64,000 bases of DNA from Roseateles toxinivorans (lineage in GTDB: Bacteria > Pseudomonadota > Gammaproteobacteria > Burkholderiales > Burkholderiaceae_C), in contig NZ_SNXS01000001.1 in assembly GCF_004362525.1 (NCBI RefSeq), forward strand, positions 46,422-110,421. The letters run 5' to 3'. A program made the translations under genes and the position numbers. Positions 57,616-64,000 of this stretch are shown one piece after another. The notes beneath the pieces were generated by a model. That model searched no databases. It was not told the origin of the DNA and saw only the letters and a program-made list of their open reading frames with translations. Positions within the stretch are counted from its first letter, which is position 1. Every line of letters starts with the position of its first letter.

Positions 57616-58574
57616 GCGACTTTGCCAGCGCCGCCATGGTGGCCGTGATGCACGCCGGCCTGCAGCGCCTGGGCCTTGGCAGCGACGGCCCGGCGTTGCC
57701 CGACGCGGCCGCAGGCGCGCACGTCGCGCTGCAGACCAAGCGGGCCCTGGTCGGTGCCGCGCTGGCGCGGGGCGGCTGGGCCCTGTTGCCGCAGCTGGGT
57801 CAGGGCTTTCATGGGCAGGACCATGCGCCACTGCATCGCGCACTGGTCTCGGCACCCGATGTCGCCAGCCTGCTGGCACGCTGGAGTCGGCTGGAGAAAT
57901 ACGTGCACTCGCGCCACCGCGTCGAGCTGTTGCAGCTGGGTGGCCATGAGGCCAGACTGCGCCATGTGTCGTTGCGCGCCGGTGAGCCGCCGATGGCCGC
58001 CGAAAGCCTGGTCGTCTTGGGCCTGCTGTGCGCGCTGCTGCAGTCGCTGGGCCTGCAGCAGGTGCAGGCCCGCGCGGGCGCGGTGCCGGCATTTCCCCGG
58101 GGTGATGGTGAGGCCTTGCGCGCGCTGGCCGAGGCGGGCGCGGCCGGTAGCTGGCATCTGAGTTGGCAGGTGCCGGACAGCGCGGCCGATGCCGGGCCTG
58201 CCGCGGCAGCCCGCGCACCCGCCTTGCCGCTGGATCTGTGCCAGGCACTGCCCTGGCCGGAGCTGGCCCAGCACTGCGCCCGGCGCCTGCTGCAGGACCT
58301 GATGCACCCGCCCAGCGTGGCGTCGCTGGCCCAGGGGCTCGCGCTGTCGCCGCGCAGCCTGCAGCGCCATCTGCAGCAGCATGGCCTGCGCGTCTCGCAA
58401 TTGCTGGCCGAGGTGCGCCTGCGCGCTGCCGCCTGGTGGCTGCTGGAAACCCGGCACCCGCTCGCCGAAGCCGGCTTTCTGTGCGGCTATGCCGACCAGG
58501 CTCACTTCAACCGTTGCTTCAAGCGGCACACGGGCATGGCGCCCGGTGCGTATCGGCAGAGCTTTTTCGGCTGA
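57612..58574 (+). CDS. AraC-family transcriptional regulator
   Basis: A 320-residue regulator with an N-terminal effector region and a C-terminal double helix-turn-helix (SVASLAQGLALSPRSLQRHLQQHG ... AEAGFLCGYADQAHFNRCFKRHTG) typical of AraC proteins. The start is GTG 57612, overlapping the iorB stop by four bases (GTGA). Position and coupling suggest it controls the hydroxylase operon, probably in response to its substrate. Confidence 0.9.
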   Translation: MSDFASAAMVAVMHAGLQRLGLGSDGPALPDAAAGAHVALQTKRALVGAALARGGWALLPQLGQGFHGQDHAPLHRALVSAPDVASLLARWSRLEKYVHSRHRVELLQLGGHEARLRHVSLRAGEPPMAAESLVVLGLLCALLQSLGLQQVQARAGAVPAFPRGDGEALRALAEAGAAGSWHLSWQVPDSAADAGPAAAARAPALPLDLCQALPWPELAQHCARRLLQDLMHPPSVASLAQGLALSPRSLQRHLQQHGLRVSQLLAEVRLRAAAWWLLETRHPLAEAGFLCGYADQAHFNRCFKRHTGMAPGAYRQSFFG

Positions 58575-58587
58575 GGCCGGAGGCGAT

Positions 58588-59343
58588 TCAGTCCGCGGCC
58601 CGCTTTGCCCAGGCTGCGGCCACCTTGTCGAAGGCCGGCCTCAGCTCGGCCCAGGTCGCTGCGTCGATGTGTCTGGGCCTGCGCATCGCCGTGGGCTTGT
58701 AGCGTTGGACCAGCGAGCCGCGGCAGGCGAACACGATGTTGTTGCAGCAGTCGGCATCTCCGACGACCAGCACCTCATCACCGAAGCTGCGCCTGATGCG
58801 TGAAAGAAAGGTGTCGTGTTTGCGGTGACCGGCATGCAGGTTCACGACCAGGATGCCGTTCGGCTGCAAGGCATCCAGGCAGTCGTCATAAAAACGCTGC
58901 GAGCACAGCTCGGGTGGCTGGCCCTCGCTGTCGAAGCCATCGACCATCAGCACATCGACCGGACTGGGCGCGAAACGCACGAACTCGGCACCGTCGCCAC
59001 GCCTGACCTTAAAGCGCTCGTCGTCTGGCGGCACCTTGAACTCGTCGCGCAGGGCGATCACGTGCGGATTGATCTCGACCACCTGGATGCGCGTCCTGGG
59101 CAGGTGGTGGTAGCAGAACTTGGCCAGCGAGCCGCCTCCCAGGCCTATCATCGCCAGCGTTTCGGGCTGGTTGTTGAACAGCAGCACGGCCATCATCGTC
59201 TGCGTGTATTCGAGGTCCAGCGCATAGGGCCGCTGCGGCTGCATGCGGCTCTGGATCTCCGAGATCGTGAAATGCAGGGCCTTGGAGGTCAGCGTCTCGT
59301 AGACAAAGGGTTTCACGAAGGCATCGGCGGTGTTCTCGGGCAT
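58588..59343 (-). CDS. Spermidine synthase-like methyltransferase-fold protein
   Basis: A 251-residue protein of the spermidine/spermine synthase superfamily. Visible signatures are MIGLGGGSLAKFC (cofactor-binding Gly-rich loop, about 65-77), VVEINPHVIALRDEF, RRGDGAEFVRF and VDVLMVDGFDSEG. It has no extra membrane domain. Many such short homologues are not proven aminopropyltransferases, so the activity is uncertain. It is convergent with the AraC regulator and 13 bases upstream of its stop. yjdM lies just upstream on the same strand. Confidence 0.85.
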   Translation of the reverse strand: MPENTADAFVKPFVYETLTSKALHFTISEIQSRMQPQRPYALDLEYTQTMMAVLLFNNQPETLAMIGLGGGSLAKFCYHHLPRTRIQVVEINPHVIALRDEFKVPPDDERFKVRRGDGAEFVRFAPSPVDVLMVDGFDSEGQPPELCSQRFYDDCLDALQPNGILVVNLHAGHRKHDTFLSRIRRSFGDEVLVVGDADCCNNIVFACRGSLVQRYKPTAMRRPRHIDAATWAELRPAFDKVAAAWAKRAAD

Positions 59344-59356
59344 GGCGGCGGCTCCC

Positions 59357-59698
59357 TCAGACCTTTTTCACAAACTCCGACTTCAGCCCCATCGCGCCGA
59401 CGCCGTCGATCTTGCAGTCGATGTCATGGTCGCCCTCGGCCAGGCGGATGTTCTTGACCTTGGTGCCGACCTTGACGACCAGGGACGAGCCCTTGATCTT
59501 CAGGTCCTTGATCACGGTGACGGTGTCGCCGTCCTTCAGCTCATTGCCATTGGCGTCGCGGATCACACGCGGCCCGTCCTCCGCGGCGGCCGCGGCGCCT
59601 GGCGCCCACTCATGGCCGCACTCCGGGCAGATCAGCGTCGCGCCGTCCTCATAGGTCAGTTCGGATTGGCACTGCGGGCAGTTCGGCAGGGTGCTCAT
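59357..59698 (-). CDS. yjdM: Zinc ribbon protein YjdM (PhnA family)
   Basis: A 113-residue protein, as in E. coli YjdM. The N-terminal zinc ribbon has Cys pairs CPQC and CPECGHEW, and an SH3-like C-terminal PhnA domain follows ([16 protein letters not shown]...[10 protein letters not shown]...[10 protein letters not shown]). The role is unclear; the old name as a phosphonoacetate hydrolase is not well supported. ATG 59698 matches the family start. Confidence 0.93.
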   Translation of the reverse strand: MSTLPNCPQCQSELTYEDGATLICPECGHEWAPGAAAAAEDGPRVIRDANGNELKDGDTVTVIKDLKIKGSSLVVKVGTKVKNIRLAEGDHDIDCKIDGVGAMGLKSEFVKKV

Positions 59699-59732
59699 GG
59701 CGGGCTTTCGGGCTGGGGCTGAAGTCAAAAGG

Positions 59733-59764
59733 AAAAGCCTCCAACATCTTGCGATCTTGGAGGC
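59733..59764 (-). terminator. Rho-independent terminator of the DJ-1/PfpI gene
   Basis: On the minus strand, an 8-bp stem GCCTCCAA / TTGGAGGC with a 12-base loop is followed by TTTTCCTTTT, 54 bases beyond the stop of the gene at 59818. Confidence 0.8.
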
Positions 59765-59817
59765 GGTCTGGCGCGCGGGGGGCGTCAAAGAGTCGAGCTA
59801 TTGTAAGAGCCGGGTGT

Positions 59818-60438
59818 TCAGGCCTCGGTCAGCGCTTCGCCGCCCAGACAGGGTTCGACATGGCGCAGCGCACGCGCCACAAACTCATCCTTCTCGCCCA
59901 CCGGCGCGACATAGTGCAACGCGCTCCTCGCGGACTCCATGCCGTCCAGCCGGGCGATGACCCAGGCCGCCAGATAGATCGAGGCCAGGCAGCCGCCGGC
60001 GGTGGCCACATTACCCCGCGCGAACAGCGGCTGGTTCAGCACCTCGACGCCGGCCTCCTGCACCCAGGGCTTGGTGGTCAGGTCGGTGCAGGCCGGCACG
60101 CCGTTCAGCAGGCCCAGTTTGGCCAGCACCAGGGTGCCCGAGCACTGGGCGCCCAGCAACTGGCCGCGCGGGTCGAGCTTCAGCTGGGCCATCAGCGCCG
60201 CATCGGCCACCACCTCGCGCGTTCGCATGCCGCTGCCGACGATCACCGCGTCGGCCTCGGCCGCGTCCTGCAAGGAGGCCTGCGCCTCCAGCACCACACC
60301 GTTCATCGAGCGCACCCTGGCCGTGGGGCTGGCGAGCGACACCCGCCAGCCGGGTTTCTTGACGCGGTTGAGTATGCCCAGGGCGATCAGCGAATCCAGC
60401 TCGTTGAAGCCCTCGAAGGTGAGGATGGCGATGTGCAT
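59818..60438 (-). CDS. DJ-1/PfpI family protein
   Basis: A 206-residue cytoplasmic protein of the glutamine-amidotransferase-like DJ-1/PfpI superfamily. The nucleophile elbow is at Cys99 (GAQCSGTLVLAKLG), with an upstream acidic residue in FEGFNELD that often supports the reactive Cys. Activities in the family include glyoxalase, protease, isonitrile hydratase and transcription factor; the call cannot be narrowed here. It is divergent from the HMCES-like gene. Confidence 0.9.
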   Translation of the reverse strand: MHIAILTFEGFNELDSLIALGILNRVKKPGWRVSLASPTARVRSMNGVVLEAQASLQDAAEADAVIVGSGMRTREVVADAALMAQLKLDPRGQLLGAQCSGTLVLAKLGLLNGVPACTDLTTKPWVQEAGVEVLNQPLFARGNVATAGGCLASIYLAAWVIARLDGMESARSALHYVAPVGEKDEFVARALRHVEPCLGGEALTEA

Positions 60439-60586
60439 GGGGCGGCTTGTTCCTGTGGTTCGCGGCTTGTGAGGCCCGGGGCCAGCAGCTTAAGTCGAAG
60501 CCGTTCGATGTGGTAGGTTTGCGCCATCAGTTTGACGCCGAGCACGGCCGCACGATGTGCCGTATCGACGATAGCGAGGTGTGCCT

Positions 60587-61225
60587 GTGTGCTCGAACTA
60601 CCAGACCGTCACTTCAACCGACCGCCTGCTGACCTACTTTGGCGTCGAGCGGCCCAAGGGCACGGAGCCGCCTGAGCTGGTCTTCCCGGGCTATCTGGCG
60701 CCCTTCATCGTGGCCGCCAAACACCGGCCAGAGATGGAGCGCGAGGCGCAGCTGGGCCTGTTCGGCCTGCTGCCGTCATGGGCCAAGGACCTGGCCTTCG
60801 GCCGCAAGACCTTCAATGCCCGCAGCGAGACGGTGGCCGAGAAGCCCAGCTTTCGCGACGCCTGGGCCAAGGGGCGGCGGTGCATCATTCCGGCCGAAGC
60901 GGTGTATGAACCCTGTTGGGAAACAGGCAAAGCCGTGAAGTGGGCCATCAGCCGCCGCGATGGCCTGCCCCTGGGCCTGGCCGGGCTGTGGGGCTACTGG
61001 CGCGACAAGGACGGCAAGGAGGTGCTGTCATTCACGATGCTGACGATCAGCGGCGCCGGGCACGAGATCTATGAGCGCATGCACAAGCCGGGCGAAGAGA
61101 AGCGCATGGTGGTGATTCTGGACGAGGCCGAATACGACGCCTGGCTGAACTGCCCGGTGGCCGAGGCCGCGGCCTTCCTGAAGCAGTACCCGGCGAACCG
61201 GCTGGAAGCGAAGCCGCTGGGCTGA
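60587..61225 (+). CDS. SOS response-associated peptidase, HMCES/YedK family
   Basis: A 212-residue protein that shields abasic sites in single-stranded DNA through a covalent thiazolidine link. The start is GTG 60587, chosen because it places Cys at position 2 (MCSNYQ), essential for the family, and because GAGG lies 7 bases upstream. Other active-site features are Asn77 (FNARSET), Glu104 (RRCIIPAEAVYE) and His166 in ERMHKPGEEKRMVVIL. The loop after that His is longer than the compact HxRMP form. No LexA box was seen. Confidence 0.9.
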   Translation: MCSNYQTVTSTDRLLTYFGVERPKGTEPPELVFPGYLAPFIVAAKHRPEMEREAQLGLFGLLPSWAKDLAFGRKTFNARSETVAEKPSFRDAWAKGRRCIIPAEAVYEPCWETGKAVKWAISRRDGLPLGLAGLWGYWRDKDGKEVLSFTMLTISGAGHEIYERMHKPGEEKRMVVILDEAEYDAWLNCPVAEAAAFLKQYPANRLEAKPLG

Positions 61226-61323
61226 GGCGCGGGTATGGCGGTGAACCCGCTAGAAGGCCAGGTGCACCGGCGCGCACAATGGGCCGCACGGCCGCACGGT
61301 CGTCATCAAACAAGGGAGCTCGC

Positions 61324-61953
61324 TTGAAAGCACTGCCAACGATCTATCTCATCCGCCACGGCGAAACCGCCTGGACCCTGACCGGGCAGCACACCGGCAC
61401 CAGCGACATCCCGCTGACCGAACATGGCGAGGCGCAGGCACGGGCGCTGGCCTACCGGCTGATCGACGTCGAGTTCAGCCATGTGCTCGTCAGCCCCCGC
61501 ATCCGGGCGCAGAAGACCTGCGAACTCGCCGAACTGGCCTCGGGCAGCGAGGTCGAGCCCAAGCTGGCCGAATGGCTCTACGGTGATTTCGAGGGCCTGC
61601 GTGCCGCCGACATCCGCAAGGACAGGCCCAACTGGAGCGTTTGGCAGGACGGCTGCCCCCACGGCGAGTCGCCGGCGCAGATGGCCAGCCGCGTCGACCG
61701 CCTCATCACCCACCTGTGCAGCATGCACGGCAATGTGGCGCTGTTCACCCACGGCCATCTGGGCTCCGCCCTGGCCGCGCGATGGATTGGCCTGCCCATC
61801 AACGCCGGGCAGCACTTCGTCCTCAACCCCGCCAGCGTGAGCATCCTCGGCCACAACAGCGATCCGACGCCGAAGCGCCTGATCGAGTTGTGGAACGAGA
61901 CCGAGCTGGTGGCGCGGACGGCTGAAGAGGCTGAGACGGCGCCTGGCAAGTGA
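61324..61953 (+). CDS. Histidine phosphatase family protein
   Basis: A 209-residue phosphoglycerate-mutase-like phosphatase. The catalytic His lies in YLIRHGETAW at the N-terminus, with Arg in SPRIRAQKTCELA, Glu in LAEWLYGDFEG and the second His in FTHGHLGSALAARW. It may act on a small phosphate ester; the substrate is unknown. The start is TTG 61324, with GGGAG six to seven bases upstream. It follows the HMCES-like gene by about 98 bases. Confidence 0.9.
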   Translation: MKALPTIYLIRHGETAWTLTGQHTGTSDIPLTEHGEAQARALAYRLIDVEFSHVLVSPRIRAQKTCELAELASGSEVEPKLAEWLYGDFEGLRAADIRKDRPNWSVWQDGCPHGESPAQMASRVDRLITHLCSMHGNVALFTHGHLGSALAARWIGLPINAGQHFVLNPASVSILGHNSDPTPKRLIELWNETELVARTAEEAETAPGK

Positions 61954-61978
61954 GCAGCGCCCGGGTGCGGCAGCGGCC

Positions 61979-62224
61979 CTACTGGATGCTCAGCATCTTC
62001 ATCGCCTTGGCCAGCGTGTCCACCGACTCCTGGTGCTTGCCGGCCTTGTGAAGGGTTTCACCGTCGGCCCGCAGCTTCTTCACCTCGGTCATCTGCTCGG
62101 CGGTCAGCTTCGGGCTCTTGGCCAGCGCCTCGTCGATCTTCTTCATGTCGGCCGGGCAATGAAACGCGAAGGCCGCGCTCGAAATCATCAAGGCACCGGC
62201 GGCGAGGTAGGAACGTAGCTTCAT
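61979..62224 (-). CDS. Small exported helical protein
   Basis: An 81-residue protein with a signal peptide (KLRSYLAAGALMISSAAFA) and a mature region of about 60 residues. It has one Cys (FHCPADMKKIDEAL) and a charged helical pair (LTAEQMTEVKKLRADGETLHKAG). It resembles small periplasmic proteins of unknown function in Burkholderiales. GGAG sits 6 bases before ATG 62224, which decides that start. Confidence 0.75.
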   Translation of the reverse strand: MKLRSYLAAGALMISSAAFAFHCPADMKKIDEALAKSPKLTAEQMTEVKKLRADGETLHKAGKHQESVDTLAKAMKMLSIQ

Positions 62225-62413
62225 GCGCATCTCCAAGTTGCGGTTGGAAAACGGGATGGACCCGGCGGGAGTCTAGTCCTGGGGGCCAATTGACGTCGTT
62301 GCCCACAGTTGTTTCACGGGTAATGCACCTTTGGATGAAGCAGCATGACATCAATACTTCGGCCGTCGCGGCGACCTGCGAGCCAGCAAGTGCAGCCGCT
62401 CATTGGCTCAACT

Positions 62414-63265
62414 TCAATGGTCCGGACGCGCGCGGAACCAAGCGACCTTGCGCCCATCCTCGCCGATGCGGTACTCGAGGTCGAACAGCCGCGAATCGCT
62501 GAGTACCTGCGGCCACGTCCGGCAGCCGTACTTTGCAGGCGTCTGCTGGGCGTGATGAGCCTCTATCCACGCCTGCGCGTGATCTAGTCGCGACCAGCCG
62601 CGCTCCGAGGCTCGCCTGCCGGCCTCTCTCAGAACGCGAACGATGCCGGTGGCAGGCCACTCGAAGGTCCCGTCCGGCGCGATGCCGTTAAGCATCATGT
62701 CCTTGAAGCTCTCTGTCTGGGCGAACGCCGCCACTTTGGCTCGTGCTTCGTCCACGCTCATGGCCCAGTCCGCGAGTTCACCATGGTGGCGGTCTATGCG
62801 CTCGTAGCACGTCTCTAGGTGCTTGATGGCGGCGGTGCATCCGTCTTCGGTCCAGACGTCGAAGCGTTCAATTAGGTCGTGCACGAGTTCGTTACGCAGC
62901 GTGACCAATTCTTCGATGGCGGCTCGCGTCTGGGCCAACTGCTCCGGAGGCATCGTCAAGCGAAAGCTGAAGGCCAACGAGATGCGGTCCGTCGGCGTCT
63001 TGTCCTCAGGCAGCAGTTCTCGTTCGTAGCCCTCGGGCACAGCATAGGTGTCGAACAAGACCTTGACCAGGGTGCCCAGGGTCTTGTCGGCGAGCTTCTC
63101 CTGGCGCGCCACGAGCTGGGCCTCCAGCGTGTCAACAGGGCCCGCCAACTCATGGTGGACCAGCAGCGTCTTCATCAGGCGCTCGTACTGCTGAAGACGC
63201 AGCATGCAACGGCCAAGCAGGCGCTGCACGTCTCGCTGTCGTTCAGGTTTTGGCTCTACGTTCAT
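62414..63265 (-). CDS. OST-HTH/LOTUS domain protein with HEPN-like N-terminal domain
   Basis: A 283-residue soluble protein. The N-terminal 165 residues are helical and contain RNELVH (Arg124 to His129), which fits the RX4-6H signature of HEPN ribonucleases. Nearby helices (LQQYERLMKTLLVHHEL, KTLGTLVKVLF) resemble HEPN helices. The C-terminal 80 residues look like an OST-HTH/LOTUS RNA-binding domain (KYGCRTWPQVLSDSRLFDLEY). ATG 63265 is preferred, since a longer frame adds 28 poorly conserved residues. GC is visibly lower than in neighbours, suggesting acquisition. RNA binding is likely; cleavage is inference. Confidence 0.7.
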   Translation of the reverse strand: MNVEPKPERQRDVQRLLGRCMLRLQQYERLMKTLLVHHELAGPVDTLEAQLVARQEKLADKTLGTLVKVLFDTYAVPEGYERELLPEDKTPTDRISLAFSFRLTMPPEQLAQTRAAIEELVTLRNELVHDLIERFDVWTEDGCTAAIKHLETCYERIDRHHGELADWAMSVDEARAKVAAFAQTESFKDMMLNGIAPDGTFEWPATGIVRVLREAGRRASERGWSRLDHAQAWIEAHHAQQTPAKYGCRTWPQVLSDSRLFDLEYRIGEDGRKVAWFRARPDH

Positions 63266-63543
63266 CGGCCAGACCGGGTGTGGTGTGCCTGCTGGTTTGT
63301 TTGGTACGGCTGGATGGGAGCAGGTCACCCAGCCCCGAAGTCGGCCCACAGGCGGCCGTTCTGGCCCACGATGAGGGCGCGTGGCTGTCTGCTCAAGGTA
63401 CGGCTAGAGGGACAAGGCGTAGTGAGTAGCTAGATCCTATCAATGCTCGGTACGCTGACCATACATGGCTGCACTAAGTGCAGATGAACTGGTTGCCGCC
63501 CGGGGTAGCTCAGCCTGGAACTACATGGTGGAGGTCGGATGGC
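63266..63543. other. Intergenic region right of the LOTUS gene
   Basis: About 280 bases with relaxed composition. It must include the promoter of the LOTUS gene. It holds a perfect odd palindrome with arms CTGCACT and AGTGCAG around a central A (63469-63483). A short tRNA-like string follows but does not fold as a tRNA. No gene is called here. Confidence 0.35.
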
Positions 63544-63933
63544 TCACACCGCAAACCGCCCCCGCAAGTGGTCAATGATCGCGCCGGATTCGGTTAGCCA
63601 CTGCACCGACCCATTGGCGTTGGTGATCTTCAGGCAGGGCACCTTGGCCGATCCCGAGCCCTGCAGCAGGGCCGTTCGATTCAGAGCGTCATGCTGAGCG
63701 TCCAGCCGCGCGATCGGCAGTGACAGGCGATGCATCTCCTGCCGAACCTTGATACAGAACGGGCAGGTCTTGAATTGATAGAGCACCAGGCTATTGCACT
63801 GGAGATCGACTTCGGCCTGCCGGTCGGCAGAGCGCTGCAGGGCTGCCGGGCGCGACAGGCGCTCTTTCAGCAGCATGACCGGGCCGAGCAGGATGCGCAG
63901 GGTTCTGAAGAAGAATCGAATGAGTGGCTTCAT
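63544..63933 (-). CDS. Glutaredoxin family protein with N-terminal hydrophobic segment
   Basis: A 129-residue protein. A hydrophobic stretch lies at about 3-22 (PLIRFFFRTLRILLGPVMLL), probably a membrane anchor. A basic linker and a thioredoxin-fold glutaredoxin domain follow, with the redox motif CPFC (LYQFKTCPFCIKVRQEM), a cis-Pro region KVPCL and a TESGAIIDHL helix. Grx proteins with this anchored layout exist in proteobacteria. The in-frame codons upstream of ATG 63933 have no domain, so that ATG is preferred, though no Shine-Dalgarno is seen. Confidence 0.88.
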   Translation of the reverse strand: MKPLIRFFFRTLRILLGPVMLLKERLSRPAALQRSADRQAEVDLQCNSLVLYQFKTCPFCIKVRQEMHRLSLPIARLDAQHDALNRTALLQGSGSAKVPCLKITNANGSVQWLTESGAIIDHLRGRFAV

Positions 63934-64000
63934 GTGGGATGGGGTCGGGTGAATGGCGTCGTCGATCTGCTTGCTCGGCGCCAAGAAAGAAAAAAGCCCC

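Noticed and set aside
55345..58248. A 967-codon minus-strand open frame opposite iorB and araC
   Set aside because: It is antisense to genes with clear cofactor motifs and has no recognisable domain.
63496..63545. tRNA-like string (CCCGGGGTAGCTCAGCCTGG)
   Set aside because: It resembles a tRNA D-arm, but no anticodon stem, T-arm or acceptor pairing follows. Probably chance, or a remnant too short to claim.
63465..63578. Possible 37-codon plus-strand ORF starting MAALSADELVAARG
   Set aside because: It overlaps the end of the glutaredoxin gene, has no ribosome-binding site and no recognised similarity. Kept out for lack of support.
63990..64000. AAAAAAGCCCC at the right edge as a terminator
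   Set aside because: It looks like the 3' half of a minus-strand intrinsic terminator, but the stem is cut by the window end and cannot be verified.

Overview
The window looks like a stretch of chromosome from a high-GC betaproteobacterium of the order Burkholderiales, most likely a Roseateles/Paucibacter/Pelomonas/Rubrivivax-type relative (inference). Supporting signs are a ribF-ileS-lspA neighbourhood, an sdhCDAB-sdhE-gltA block beside a GntR regulator, mdh, a citE-like lyase and acnB, a phaC/MaoC-PTA/ackA block, two PEP-CTERM proteins, and the sphaeroides-heme-protein (SHP) cytochrome cluster. GC is high nearly throughout. It drops visibly in a HEPN-like/LOTUS gene near the right end. No rRNA, complete tRNA, CRISPR array, phage or intact IS was seen.

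Layout. 1-3.1 kb: end of a quinone oxidoreductase, a PAS histidine kinase, a DUF2189 membrane protein and lspA. 3.4-4.5 kb: two plus-strand genes (a small hypothetical and a DUF1269 membrane protein) sit between ileS and lspA. 4.5-8.4 kb: ileS and ribF. 8.6-15.1 kb: sbcB and a 1700-residue CHASE/multi-PAS hybrid kinase. 15.1-18.3 kb: an exported methyltransferase, a PNPOx-like flavoprotein and a divergent MocR regulator. 18.3-18.8 kb: a structured non-coding stretch.

18.8-31.1 kb is the TCA region. acnB, a VapBC toxin-antitoxin pair, an exported protein, a citE-like lyase and mdh lie on the minus strand. gntR, sdhC, sdhD, sdhA, sdhB, sdhE and gltA lie on the plus strand and end in a strong terminator. 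A perfect 16-bp palindrome between mdh and gntR is the likely GntR operator.

31.3-42.8 kb: a secreted four-repeat rhodanese protein, a SirB2-like membrane protein, and a long co-directional minus-strand run (CDF transporter, P-type ATPase, PHA synthase, MaoC-phosphotransacetylase fusion, acetate kinase, alpha/beta hydrolase). 43-46.7 kb: SHP, diheme cytochrome c, cytochrome b and an OmpR/QseC-type two-component system, tightly packed. 46.7-54 kb: a PEP-CTERM PQQ-type sugar dehydrogenase, a chemotaxis receptor, a predicted outer-membrane protein, a DMT transporter, a HIT-like protein, a LysR regulator and a solute-binding protein. 54.2-58.6 kb: a PEP-CTERM protein and an IorAB-type molybdenum hydroxylase with an AraC regulator. 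58.6-64 kb: a spermidine synthase-like protein, YjdM, a DJ-1/PfpI protein, an HMCES/YedK protein, a histidine phosphatase, a small exported protein, the HEPN-like/LOTUS protein and a glutaredoxin.

Most of the window is well-known housekeeping and accessory metabolism. The items most worth follow-up are the HEPN-like/LOTUS fusion, the concentric four-half-site operator at vapBC, the MocR and GntR operators, the multi-rhodanese exported protein, and the SHP electron-transfer cluster with its own two-component system.
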